Shown here in pieces: positions 25,210 to 33,737 of a DNA stretch of 43,229 nucleotides; position 1 is the stretch's first letter, and every line of letters begins with the position of its first letter. Position numbers and translations under genes: made by a program. The stretch is from Streptomyces sp. NRRL S-337 (lineage in GTDB: Bacteria > Actinomycetota > Actinomycetes > Streptomycetales > Streptomycetaceae), in contig NZ_JOIX01000060.1 in NCBI RefSeq assembly GCF_000720175.1, positions 1 to 43,229 on the forward strand, written 5' to 3'. The notes below the pieces were generated by a model that was given only the letters and a program-made list of their open reading frames with translations, did not search any database and was not told the origin of the DNA.

Positions 25210-26478
25210 TCACTCGCCGCTGTTGTCCTCGGTGTCCGCGGTGTTCTGGATGTCGGTGAGCACGCCGGACGGGTTGCCGTTCGGGCCGACCGCGGCGCCC
25301 ATCCTGGCCTTGATGGTCTTGGAGACCAGCGGCCAGGAGGTCTTGTCCGCCGGGTAGAACTCGGCGCCGGCCAGCTGCTTGAGGAAGCTGTGCAGCTTGG
25401 CGTAGTGGTCGTCGGCCATCATCGCCTGGGAGGCGGAGGTGGTGACGGGCAGCAGGCCGTACTCGCCGGAGAACTTCTCGACGTTCTTGTCGCTGTAGAC
25501 GAAGTCGAGGAACTTGCCGGCCTCGGCGCGGTGGCCGTTCTGCTTGAACGCCATCATCCAGTCGGCGACGCCCATGGTGGCCTTGGCCGGGCCGTTGACG
25601 CCGGGCAGGTCGACGGTGCCGTAGTCGATGCCCTTGGCCTCGGCCTGCTTCATGAGGGTGGGGTGGCCGTTGAGCATGCCGACGTCGCCGGCGGCGAAGC
25701 CGGCGAAGGCGTCCTCGCGGTTGAGCTTGGCGGGGTCGCTGCCGGTCAGGCCCTTGCCGACGAGGTCGTTCTTCAGCCAGTTGAAGGTCTCGATGTTCTG
25801 GGACGAGTTGATCTGGTACTTGCCGATGCTGTCGGTGTAGCTGCCGCCGCCGCTGAGCATCCACATCAGCGTCTCGGCCTGGGTCTCCTCGGGGCCGAGC
25901 GGCAGTGCGTAGGGCATCTTGACGCCGTGTGCCTTCAGCAGGGCGGCGTCGTGGGCGATGTCGTCCCAGGTCTTCGGCGGGCTGGTGATGCCGGCCTGGG
26001 TGAACAGCTTCTTGTTGTAGAAGAGCCGCCGGGTGCTGGCGCCGAAGGGCAGGCCGTACTGGACGCGGTGGTATTCGCCGGTCTCCGCGAGGGCGGGGGT
26101 GAAGTCGGCCTGCACCGGTATGGAGAGCAGCTGGTCGGCGCTGTAGAGCTTGCCCTTGGCCGCGTAGTCGGCGTACGCGCCTATCTGCGCGAGGTCGGGG
26201 GCCTTGCCCGCCTTGACCAGGTCCTCGACGTGCTTGTCGACATTGGTCCAGCTGTCGACCTCGACGTCGACCTTGATGCCGGGGTTCTTCTTCTCGAAGG
26301 CGCGGGCGAGCTGGTCCCAGTAGTGCTGGGAGCTGTTGGCCTCGCTGTCACCGTAGTCCGCGGCGATCAGCTTGAGGGTGACGTCGCCGTCCCCCGATCC
26401 GCCGCCGCAGCCGGTGAGTGTCAGTGTCATGGTGGTGGCCGTTGCTGCCGCCGCCAGGCTCAAGTACCGCCGCTGCAC
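25210..26478 (-). CDS. ABC-type sugar-binding lipoprotein (orphan)
   Basis: The 422-aa protein is a cluster B (maltose/chito-oligosaccharide-type) solute-binding protein. It has a lipobox TLTLTGCGG (Cys24), then LKLIAADYGD, WTNVDKHVEDLVKAGKAPDL, YGLPFGASTRRLFYNKKLF and WDDIAHDAALLKAHGV. No permease or ATPase gene is adjacent, so it must work with components elsewhere or act as a sensor. It is divergent from nagK-nagA and shares the region with the dre site, so an amino sugar or chitooligosaccharide is a reasonable ligand guess. GTG 26478 has an AAGGG about 12 nt upstream. Confidence 0.88.
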   Translation of the reverse strand: MQRRYLSLAAAATATTMTLTLTGCGGGSGDGDVTLKLIAADYGDSEANSSQHYWDQLARAFEKKNPGIKVDVEVDSWTNVDKHVEDLVKAGKAPDLAQIGAYADYAAKGKLYSADQLLSIPVQADFTPALAETGEYHRVQYGLPFGASTRRLFYNKKLFTQAGITSPPKTWDDIAHDAALLKAHGVKMPYALPLGPEETQAETLMWMLSGGGSYTDSIGKYQINSSQNIETFNWLKNDLVGKGLTGSDPAKLNREDAFAGFAAGDVGMLNGHPTLMKQAEAKGIDYGTVDLPGVNGPAKATMGVADWMMAFKQNGHRAEAGKFLDFVYSDKNVEKFSGEYGLLPVTTSASQAMMADDHYAKLHSFLKQLAGAEFYPADKTSWPLVSKTIKARMGAAVGPNGNPSGVLTDIQNTADTEDNSGE

Positions 26479-26666
26479 CCGCTGTTACCGCCCTTTTCCT
26501 GTCCCGAAATTCCGTGCTTGCCGGGTTCCTCGACACCGTCTCGGGGATCGCCCTCGCCCGGCGTGAACAGCGAGTTTCCACCCGTGTCCGATACAAGGTC
26601 TACACCACCGGTGATTGCGCTTCGGTATCGGGCTCCCGCACTTCCTTCACCCGGACCGCACCGGTG

Positions 26667-26682
26667 AGTGGACTAGACCTTT
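26667..26682. promoter_or_regulatory. dre site (DasR) upstream of nagK-nagA
   Basis: AGTGGACTAGACCTTT matches 13 of 16 positions of the dre consensus and lies 28 nt upstream of the nagK start. DasR is the GntR-type repressor of N-acetylglucosamine genes, so the location is functionally coherent. The sugar-binding protein gene on the other strand is 189 nt away. Confidence 0.8.
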
Positions 26683-26709
26683 CGGGGCGCATCGCGCGAA
26701 ACTGTTCCC

Positions 26710-27666
26710 GTGAGACATGTCATCGCCCTGGATGTGGGCGGCACCGGGATGAAGGCCGCCCTCGTAGGGCTGGATCCCGAACCGTCCGGGAAGACACCGC
26801 CCGCCCTGCTCTACGAGGCACGGCGGCCCACCGGCCGGGAACGCGGCCCCGACGCGGTGGTCGAGACGATCCTCGGCTTCGCCGCCGAGCTCCGCGACCT
26901 CGGCACCGCCCGCTTCGGCACCCCCGCCGAGGCCGCCGGCGTCGCGGTCCCCGGCATCGTCGACGAGACCTCGGGCACCGCCGTCTACGCCGCGAACCTC
27001 GGCTGGCGGGACGTTCCGTTGCGGGCGCTGCTCTCCGAGCGGCTCGGCGGGATCCCGGTCGCGCTCGGCCATGACGTGCGCACCGGCGGCCTGGCCGAGG
27101 GCCGGATCGGCGCCGGCCGGGACGCCGGCCGCTTCCTGTTCGTCCCGCTGGGCACCGGCATCGCCGGTGCCATCGGCATCGGCGGCCGCATCGAGGCCGG
27201 GGCGCACGGCAGCGCCGGCGAGATCGGCCACATCGTCGTACGGCCCGGGGGGCGGGCCTGCGGCTGCGGGCAGCGGGGCTGTCTGGAGACGCTGGCCTCG
27301 GCCGCCGCGGTCGGCCGGGACTGGGCGGCGGCCTGCGGCGATCCCGCGGCCGGCGCGGCGGACGCGGCCAAGGCCGTGGCGTCCGGCGACGAACGGGCCC
27401 TGGCGGTGTGGCGGGACGCGGTGGACGCGCTGGCCGACGGCCTGGTCACCGGGCTGACCCTGCTCGACCCGGAGATGCTGATCATCGGCGGCGGACTGGC
27501 CGAGGCGGGCGACACGCTGTTCACGCCTCTGCGGGAAGCGGTCCGGCGGCGCGTTACGTTCCAGCGGCTCCCCTCGATCGTTCCGGCGGCCCTCGGGGAC
27601 GCCGCCGGGTGCCTGGGCGCGGGACTCCTCGCCCGGGATCTTCTCTCCACGGAGGTAACCGCCTGA
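26710..27666 (+). CDS. nagK: ROK-family N-acetylglucosamine kinase
   Basis: The 318-aa ROK protein has the ATP motif IALDVGGTGMKAALV, the substrate-side SAGEIGHIVVRPGG, and the zinc signature CGCGQRGCLE typical of bacterial hexose ROK kinases. Co-transcription with nagA (the two overlap by one base, TGATG) and the dre site upstream support phosphorylation of GlcNAc released in the cytoplasm, to give GlcNAc-6-phosphate for NagA. GTG 26710 has no clear ribosome site; a leaderless start is possible. Glucose kinase activity cannot be excluded from sequence. Confidence 0.88.
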   Translation: MRHVIALDVGGTGMKAALVGLDPEPSGKTPPALLYEARRPTGRERGPDAVVETILGFAAELRDLGTARFGTPAEAAGVAVPGIVDETSGTAVYAANLGWRDVPLRALLSERLGGIPVALGHDVRTGGLAEGRIGAGRDAGRFLFVPLGTGIAGAIGIGGRIEAGAHGSAGEIGHIVVRPGGRACGCGQRGCLETLASAAAVGRDWAAACGDPAAGAADAAKAVASGDERALAVWRDAVDALADGLVTGLTLLDPEMLIIGGGLAEAGDTLFTPLREAVRRRVTFQRLPSIVPAALGDAAGCLGAGLLARDLLSTEVTA

Positions 27667-28868
27667 TGGCACAGCAACTGTCCGTGCAGCCGGCCGCGGG
27701 TCCCCGGCGCACCGTCCTGACCGGCGCCCGGATCGCCCGCCCGTCCGGCGTCGTCGAGCGCGGCCGGATCATCGTCGAGGGTGGCCGGATCACCGCGGTG
27801 CACAGCCGCGACGCCGACCTGGCCGAGGACCGCGGCGCCGACGCCCTGGACCTGACCGGCCACCTGGTCGTGCCCGGCTTCATCGACATGCACGTGCACG
27901 GCGGGGGCGGCGGCTCGTTCTCGTCCGCCGACCCCGGCGAGTGCATGACGGTCGTCGAGACCCACCGCCGGCACGGCACCACCTCGATGGTCGCCTCCAC
28001 GGTCACCGGCGAGCTGTCCGAACTCGCCCGGCAGGCCGGGGTGCTGGCCGAACTGGTCCAGCAGGGCGAGCTGGCCGGGATCCACTTCGAGGGCCCGTTC
28101 ATCTCCCCGCAGCGCTGCGGCGCCCACCAGCCGGGACTGCTGCGCGACCCGGACCCGTCCGACGTCCGCAAGCTCCTCGACGCGGCCCACGGCACCGCCG
28201 CGATGATGACCGTCGCCCCCGAACTGCCCGGCGGCCTGGCCTCCGTGCGGCTGCTCTCCGACGCCGGGGTGATCGCCGCCGTCGGCCACACCGACTCGTC
28301 CTACGAGGCGGCCCGGCAGGCCATCGACGCGGGCGCCACCGTCGCCACCCACCTCTTCAACGCGATGCCGCCGCTCGGCCACCGGGCGCCGGGGCCGGTC
28401 GCCGCGCTCCTGGAGGACGAGCGGATCACCGTCGAGCTGATCAACGACGGCACCCATCTGCACCCCGCGATGCTCCAGCTGGCCGTCCGCGAGGCGGGCG
28501 GCGGCCGGGTCGCGTTCATCACGGACGCCATGGGCGCGGCCGGTATGGACGACGGAATGTATCCGCTCGGGCCCATGCAGGTCGAGGTCAGGGACGGGGT
28601 GGCCCGGATCAGCGACGGCCCCACGGCCGGCTCCATCGCGGGCTCCACGCTCACCCTGGACCGGGTGTTCCAACGCGCCGTCCTCGTCGACGGCCTGACG
28701 GTGGATCAGGCCGTCCAGGCGCTGTCGGCCACCCCGGCCCGCCTGCTGGGCATCGACGACCGCACCGGCTCCCTGGCGGCCGGCAAGGACGCCGACCTGG
28801 TGGTGCTGGACGCGGCGTTCGCCCTGGTCGGGGTGATGCGCCGGGGCGAGTGGCTGGTGCGGCCGTAG
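27666..28868 (+). CDS. nagA: N-acetylglucosamine-6-phosphate deacetylase
   Basis: NagA removes acetate from GlcNAc-6-phosphate, and also receives the MurQ product made elsewhere in this window. The 400-aa amidohydrolase shows the metal residues: FIDMHVHGGGG (His76, His78), GIHFEGPF (Glu142), VGHTDSS (His208), THLFNAMPPLGHR (His229) and FITDAMG (Asp287). GGAGG lies 10 nt before ATG 27666, whose A is the last base of the nagK stop, so translation is coupled. The nagK-nagA pair should follow DasR control. Confidence 0.95.
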   Translation: MAQQLSVQPAAGPRRTVLTGARIARPSGVVERGRIIVEGGRITAVHSRDADLAEDRGADALDLTGHLVVPGFIDMHVHGGGGGSFSSADPGECMTVVETHRRHGTTSMVASTVTGELSELARQAGVLAELVQQGELAGIHFEGPFISPQRCGAHQPGLLRDPDPSDVRKLLDAAHGTAAMMTVAPELPGGLASVRLLSDAGVIAAVGHTDSSYEAARQAIDAGATVATHLFNAMPPLGHRAPGPVAALLEDERITVELINDGTHLHPAMLQLAVREAGGGRVAFITDAMGAAGMDDGMYPLGPMQVEVRDGVARISDGPTAGSIAGSTLTLDRVFQRAVLVDGLTVDQAVQALSATPARLLGIDDRTGSLAAGKDADLVVLDAAFALVGVMRRGEWLVRP

Positions 28869-29009
28869 AGCGCGTGAGGTGAGCTGCGGGTCTGGGCCAA
28901 CCGCCACCGACGATGGCATGATCGCTCGCGCACTTGTCCGCATGCCACCGCCGTGCGCGGTTGCCCGACCCCGGCCGCCGCCCGGCCATGTCTGCCCGGA
29001 GGGGCGACC

Positions 29010-29957
29010 ATGATCCTCACGGTCACGCTGAACGCCGCCCTGGACATCACCTACCGCGTGCCCCGGCTCCGCCCGCACCGCACGAACCGGATCACCGAGG
29101 TGTCCGAGCGCCCCGGCGGCAAGGGCGTGAACGTCGCCCGGGTGCTGGCCGCGCTCGGCCACCGCACGGTCGCCACCGGCTTCGCGGGCGGCGGCACCGG
29201 GGACGCGCTGCGCGCCCTGCTCGCCGAGACGGCGGTCACCGACGCCCTGGTCCCGGTCGGCGGCGCCACCCGCCGCACGGTCGCCGTCGTCGACGCGACC
29301 ACCGGGGACACCACCCAGCTCAACGAGCCGGGCCCGACCGTCTCCCCCGCCGAATGGGACACCTTCTTCGGCACCTACCGCGAACTGCTGGGCGAGGCCC
29401 GGGCGGTGGCCCTGTGCGGCAGCCTGCCGCCGGGCGTCCCGGTCGATGTCTACGCCCGCCTCACCCGCGCCGCGCGCACCGCCGGCGTCCCCGTCCTCCT
29501 CGACACCAGCGGCGAACCGCTGCGCCGGGGTCTGGCCGCCCGCCCCGACCTCGCCAAGCCCAACGCCGACGAGCTGGCCGCCCTGACCGGCAGCACCGAG
29601 CCGCTGCGCGCCGCCCGCGACACCCGCCGCCGCGGCGCGCACGCGGTGGCCGCCTCACTGGGCCCGGACGGAATGCTGGCGGTCACCGCCGACGGCGCCT
29701 GGCAGGCCGCCCCGCCCCGGCGGTTCGCCGGCAACCCGACCGGCGCCGGCGACTCCGCGGTCGCCGGCCTGCTGTCCGGACTGGTGGAGGACCTGCCGTG
29801 GCCCGCACGCCTCGCCCGCGCGGTGGCCCTGTCCGCAGCCACGGTCCGGGCCCCGGCAGCCGGCGAGTTCGACCGGGCGACGTACGAGGAGCTGCAGGAG
29901 CAGGTGGTGACCGCCTCTCTTGCCGGCACCAAGGATCGCTGGCCAGGAGGCCGGTAG
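29010..29957 (+). CDS. PfkB-family 1-phosphofructokinase/hexose kinase
   Basis: The 315-aa protein belongs to the FruK/LacC branch of PfkB sugar kinases: MILTVTLNAALDITYRV, GGKGVNVARVLAALGH, LCGSLPPGVPVDVYARL, KPNADELAALTG and the catalytic GNPTGAGDSAVAGL (Asp base). Substrate could be fructose-1-phosphate, tagatose-6-phosphate or an amino-sugar product. GGAGGGG lies 5 nt before ATG 29010. It follows nagA by 141 nt and may use its own promoter. Confidence 0.88.
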   Translation: MILTVTLNAALDITYRVPRLRPHRTNRITEVSERPGGKGVNVARVLAALGHRTVATGFAGGGTGDALRALLAETAVTDALVPVGGATRRTVAVVDATTGDTTQLNEPGPTVSPAEWDTFFGTYRELLGEARAVALCGSLPPGVPVDVYARLTRAARTAGVPVLLDTSGEPLRRGLAARPDLAKPNADELAALTGSTEPLRAARDTRRRGAHAVAASLGPDGMLAVTADGAWQAAPPRRFAGNPTGAGDSAVAGLLSGLVEDLPWPARLARAVALSAATVRAPAAGEFDRATYEELQEQVVTASLAGTKDRWPGGR

Positions 29958-29998
29958 CTGCGCTGCGCGGAAGGGGCAGTACTCCGACGAACGAGAGG

Positions 29999-30032
29999 GC
30001 CGAGGACACACCCGCCCGGACGCGTCCTCGGC
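29999..30032. terminator. Hairpin between PfkB and I36 genes
   Basis: GCCGAGGAC (29999-30007) and GTCCTCGGC (30024-30032) form a perfect 9-bp stem with a 16-nt loop, between two converging genes. Confidence 0.6.
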
Positions 30033-30064
30033 TCCCTGTCAGCGCAAGGTGAACCGTTGCACCG

Positions 30065-30400
30065 TCACGGTCCCCAGACCGCAATGCTCTTCACCGGCCA
30101 CGGAGTCTTGGCCGAGTAGTGTCCGAAGGTCAGGTCGAAGCGCTTTCCGTAGCACCCACTGTCGCTGTACAGGGTCACCCTGTGCCTGTTCTGGTTGGAC
30201 ACCGACCGGGCATCGCCGTCAAATCCGTTGCACCCCGACGTGGGACTGATGATGCTGTAGGCGCGTCCCCCGAAGTTCGGCTGTGACCAGCCGCACACAT
30301 TGCCCTTCGGGCACTTGGCAGCCGCATCGGCTGTTCCGACGGTGAGCGGCAGAGTGGCTAACAGTGCAGCCCCGGTCAGGGCTAGAGCGCGCATCTTCAT
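30065..30400 (-). CDS. Peptidase inhibitor family I36-like secreted protein
   Basis: The 111-aa precursor has a Sec signal peptide (MKMRALALTGAALLATLPLT, cleavage near ADA-A) and a mature domain of about 84 residues with CPKGNVCGWSQPNFGGRAYS, CNGFDGDARSVSN and HRVTLYSDSGCYGKRFDL. This is the crystallin-like fold of the I36 family, of which the Streptomyces metalloprotease inhibitor SMPI is the type member; many relatives have not been shown to inhibit anything. Four cysteines suggest two disulfides. GGAGGT lies 5 nt before ATG 30400. Confidence 0.82.
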   Translation of the reverse strand: MKMRALALTGAALLATLPLTVGTADAAAKCPKGNVCGWSQPNFGGRAYSIISPTSGCNGFDGDARSVSNQNRHRVTLYSDSGCYGKRFDLTFGHYSAKTPWPVKSIAVWGP

Positions 30401-30522
30401 ATGGACCTCCGCAGATCGAGTGGGTCGGCTCGGTCCCAGTCCACTTGATCGAAACGACTCCGGCAAGTGGATGCATCGCAATCGGACATGCTGGTCCGAG
30501 CTGCGGAAGTCCCGGTCAAGCG

Positions 30523-31443
30523 TTAGCGGTTGGCACCCGCCAGCCACAGCTGGTCCAGGATGGCGTTGCACTGGTTGCCCTGCGCACAGGCGATCTCAAC
30601 GGTGTTGGTGCCCTTGTTCAGGGTGACCGGGGCCCAGGTCGACTGCCAGCCCTTCTTCCAGTCGCCCTCCGGCGAGTGGATGAAGTTCTTCAGGCCCAGC
30701 GGCTGGTTGTTGGGCTTGCCGTTGACCGTAAGCGTGGCGTTGGCGTCCTGTCCCGGGATGCTGTAGCGCACGTACAGCCGGTAATCACCAGCGTCCGGCA
30801 GATCCACGGTCCACTGCACCTTCGCCCCGACCTGGTTGAGGCCGGTGACGTAGGAACCACTTGCCGAGTGGGCGCCCTGGACGTCCTTCGCGGTGGTCGC
30901 CCCGCCGTCCAGTCGCAGGCTGCCGGCGTCCTCCTTGGGGAGTTCGCCCGGCTTGGGCTTGCTGTGGGGCTGTTCGCTCGGCTTGACGGTGTCGCCGGCC
31001 GTCGGGCCGGACTTGCCGGCGTTCGCGTTCTTGGTGTCGTTGCCGTTGTTGGTGAGCATCGCGACGCCGATGCCTATGCAGACCACCGCGACCACCGCGA
31101 CCGCGCCTATCAGCAGGCCGTTGCGGCGGCGCGGCTCCGGCTCGCCGCCGTGGCCGGGCGCCGGCACGGCACGGGTGCGGTCGCCGCCGGGCAGTGTCTC
31201 CGGCGCGGCGTAGGTCGCGTTCTGCTGGCCGTAGGTGACCGGCTGCTGGGCCTGCTGGCCGTACTGGCGCTGGCCGACCGCCCGCACCTGGTTGTACGAC
31301 GTGCGCGGCACTCCCGGCTGTCGGGCCGCCCCGCCGGCGCCCGGCGAGCCCGGTGCCCCGCCCTCGCCGCCTTCCGCGCGGTAGAGGTAGGCGAAGGGGT
31401 CGTCGTTCTCCGGCGTGTCCGCGCCGTTGTTGCCGGCCGTCAT
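30523..31443 (-). CDS. Membrane-anchored carbohydrate-binding (CBM35/CBM6-like) protein
   Basis: The 306-aa protein has a cytoplasmic Gly/Gln/Pro-rich N-terminus (about 1-105), one membrane segment (about 108-130; GLLIGAVAVVAVVCIGIGVA), a Lys/Pro/Ser linker and a C-terminal beta-sandwich (about 175-306) with YVTGLNQVGAKVQWTVDLPD, AGDYRLYVRYSIPG and VTLNKGTNTVEIACAQG, the pattern of CBM35/CBM6 domains. It probably displays a sugar-binding domain at the cell surface. GGGAG lies 6-7 nt before ATG 31443. It is downstream of cdgB on the same strand but 303 nt away. Confidence 0.8.
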   Translation of the reverse strand: MTAGNNGADTPENDDPFAYLYRAEGGEGGAPGSPGAGGAARQPGVPRTSYNQVRAVGQRQYGQQAQQPVTYGQQNATYAAPETLPGGDRTRAVPAPGHGGEPEPRRRNGLLIGAVAVVAVVCIGIGVAMLTNNGNDTKNANAGKSGPTAGDTVKPSEQPHSKPKPGELPKEDAGSLRLDGGATTAKDVQGAHSASGSYVTGLNQVGAKVQWTVDLPDAGDYRLYVRYSIPGQDANATLTVNGKPNNQPLGLKNFIHSPEGDWKKGWQSTWAPVTLNKGTNTVEIACAQGNQCNAILDQLWLAGANR

Positions 31444-31746
31444 TCCGTGTCACTCCCAAGCGATGTGTGCGCGTCGTGAACGCGTCGGTCGGTACGCGTG
31501 CGCAGACGTCTTCTGCGCGAATATCTGGTCCGGGCCCCCGGCGGCGCCGCGCCGCATCGGCGCAGCCTACCCCCTCGCGTCCGGACCACACCGAGCCTGG
31601 CGGGCCACAAGATCGCTACGGATCGGTGAACTGCTGGTGCGGGGGCCGGCCGGCCGCGGATGTGAGATGCGCCGCGCGGTGCCCGCGGTCCACCGCAGAG
31701 CTCCCGCCCGGCCCGCCGCACGGCACCCGCGGTCCGCCGCCCGGCG
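31444..31746. other. Intergenic region upstream of the CBM protein gene
   Basis: These 303 bp contain the leader of the CBM gene and the downstream side of cdgB. I see no gene, strong hairpin or repeat. Confidence 0.4.
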
Positions 31747-33414
31747 TCAGCCGGCCCGCCGGTTCGCCTTCGACCGGGAGCGCTTCTCGACGTACATCCG
31801 CTGGTCCGCCGACTCCAGGACCTCCTCGGCGGTCATCCCGCAGCTCGCCCAGCCGATGCCGAAGCTGGCGCCCACCCGGACCGCCCGGCCCTCCACCCGG
31901 ATCGGCGGGATGATCGCGTTCCGCAGCCGCACCGCGAGGTCCTGGGCGTCGGCCGTGCCCAGACCGTCGGCGAGCACCACGAACTCGTCGCCGCCGAGCC
32001 GGGCGACCGTGTCGCCGTCCCGTACGCCGCTGGTCAGCCGGCGGGCGACCTCGATCAGCACGGCGTCACCGGTGTTGTGCCCGAAGCGGTCGTTGATCGA
32101 CTTGAAGCCGTCGAGGTCGCAGAAGAGGACCGCGAGCCCCTTGGAGCCGTCGTCGGCCGGCCCGTCCGCAGGGGCGACGAGGTGGACGTGGTGGTCGAAC
32201 GGGACCGGGGCCTTGCCCTCGAAGCCGTCGACGCCGTCGAAGGGTTCCTTGCCGTCCGGCCGGAAGCCGTGCGGGTCCCGCGGGTCCGCGCCGCCCGAGG
32301 AGGCGTAGGCGTCCGCCAGCGAGCCGGCCGGCCGGGAGCACAGCCGGGCGCCGAGCCGGGCCCGCAGTTCGGCGCTGTTGGGCAGGCCGGTCAGCGAGTC
32401 GTGGCTGGCCCGGTGCGCGAGCTGGAGCTCGTGCCGCTTGCGCTCCTCGATGTCCTCGACGTGGGTGAGCAGATAGCGGGGGCCGTCGGCGGTGTCGGCG
32501 ACGACGGAGTTGCGCAGCGAGACCCACACGTACGAGCCGTCGCGGCGGGCCAGCCGCAGCTCGGCCCGGCCGCCCTCGGCGGAGGTGCGCAGCAGGGTGC
32601 CGATGTCCTCGGGGTGGACGAGGTCGGAGAAGGAGTAGCGGCGCAGCCCGGAGGCCGTACGGCCGAGCAGCCGGCACAGCGCGTCGTTGGTCCGTAGCAG
32701 CCGCCCGTGCTGGTCCCCGCCCATTTCGGCCACGGCCATCCCGCTCGGCGCGTACTCGAAGGCCTGCCGGAAACTTTCCTCGCTGGCGCGCAGGGCCTGC
32801 TGCTCGCGCTCCAGCCGGACCAGGGCGCGCTGCATGTTCGCCCGCAGCCGGGCGTTGCTGATCGCGATCGCGGACTGGAAGGCGTACATCTGCAGCGCTT
32901 CCTGGCCCCAGGGGCCGGGGCGGCGGCCGTTGCGCGGGCGGTCGACGGAGATCACGCCGAGCAGTTCGCCGCCGCCGTTGCCCGCGGTGTACATGGGCGC
33001 GAAGAGGCGGTCCATCGGGTGCCACTCGTCGGGGAAGCGCGGCGCCGGCCCGGCCGTGTGCCACTGCGGTACGTCGTCGTCGTCCAGCACCCAGCCCTCG
33101 GTGTACGGGATGAAGCACAGGTCGCCCCACCGCTCCCCCATGGACAGCCGGCGGTCCCAGGAGGAGCGCGAGCCGACCCGGCCGGCCATCAGGGCCTCGG
33201 CGCCCGCACTGCCGGCGACCGCGGCCACCACGAGGTCACCGTCGGGCCGCACGAGGTTGACCGCGGACAGTTCGAAGCCGAGGCCGTTGACGGCGCCGTC
33301 GGCGACGGTCTGCAAGGTGTCCGCAAGGCTGCGTGCGGTGTTCAGTTCGGCGACCACTCGGTGCAGCTGCCGCAGGGTCGCAAGACGGACGTATGGCTCC
33401 GACTCGGTCTCCAT
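31747..33414 (-). CDS. cdgB: Diguanylate cyclase CdgB (GAF-PAS-GGDEF)
   Basis: The 555-aa cytoplasmic protein has a GAF domain (about 30-190), a PAS/PAC domain (about 213-325; SFRQAFEYAPSGMAVAEMGG, HVEDIEERKRHEL) and a GGDEF domain (about 334-550) with the intact active site RLGGDEFVVL (474-478) and an I-site RDGD (465-468). It should make cyclic di-GMP, the signal that arms BldD to hold Streptomyces in vegetative growth. GAF-PAS-PAC-GGDEF is the architecture of CdgB, itself a BldD target. An insertion of about 65 residues (360-426) sits early in the GGDEF domain. ATG 33414 is the best start, without a strong ribosome site. Confidence 0.92.
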   Translation of the reverse strand: METESEPYVRLATLRQLHRVVAELNTARSLADTLQTVADGAVNGLGFELSAVNLVRPDGDLVVAAVAGSAGAEALMAGRVGSRSSWDRRLSMGERWGDLCFIPYTEGWVLDDDDVPQWHTAGPAPRFPDEWHPMDRLFAPMYTAGNGGGELLGVISVDRPRNGRRPGPWGQEALQMYAFQSAIAISNARLRANMQRALVRLEREQQALRASEESFRQAFEYAPSGMAVAEMGGDQHGRLLRTNDALCRLLGRTASGLRRYSFSDLVHPEDIGTLLRTSAEGGRAELRLARRDGSYVWVSLRNSVVADTADGPRYLLTHVEDIEERKRHELQLAHRASHDSLTGLPNSAELRARLGARLCSRPAGSLADAYASSGGADPRDPHGFRPDGKEPFDGVDGFEGKAPVPFDHHVHLVAPADGPADDGSKGLAVLFCDLDGFKSINDRFGHNTGDAVLIEVARRLTSGVRDGDTVARLGGDEFVVLADGLGTADAQDLAVRLRNAIIPPIRVEGRAVRVGASFGIGWASCGMTAEEVLESADQRMYVEKRSRSKANRRAG

Positions 33415-33737
33415 CGCTCGCTCCCCTGAGACCTCGACAGCAAACTCCAGGATTCTTGTCGTCCGATTCCACGCTCACTGAATCACAGTGAGCTCTTCAC
33501 TCGGTACACAGGGTCAACAATTAGAGGCCGCTGTGACTCAAGTCACAGACGGTGAGCGAGCGTTGACCGTGCCCCACCACCCCGTCCGAGAGAACCCGCC
33601 TTCACTCTTTCTACACTTTCTGAACGCAAATTCCGAGGGTTATGCCACCTGTATACGACCTCCGTCGCTGGACCTAGGACGCGGGTGGTCCCGGGGGCCG
33701 ATGCGCGTCCGGACGGCGGGAAGTTAGCGTTCATGGC
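33415..33737. other. cdgB/flavin reductase divergent region
   Basis: The 323-bp gap is AT-richer than its surroundings and holds two perfect palindromes near cdgB (listed separately). On the flavin reductase side, TAGCGT at 33725-33730 may be the -10 of a leaderless transcript. Confidence 0.5.
33474..33548. promoter_or_regulatory. Two palindromes upstream of cdgB, BldD-box-like
   Basis: CTCACTG-N5-CAGTGAG (33474-33492) and CTGTGACT-CA-AGTCACAG (33531-33548) are perfect inverted repeats 60 and 117 bp upstream of cdgB. Both carry TnAC/GTnA half-sites as in BldD boxes, but their spacing differs from the published consensus as I recall it. Confidence 0.6.

Noticed and set aside
26985..29642. Very long open frame (885 codons) on the minus strand opposite nagK-nagA-PfkB
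   Set aside because: It is antisense to three well-supported genes and its translation is Gly/Ala/Arg/Asp low-complexity. Long antisense frames are expected where third positions are almost all G or C.
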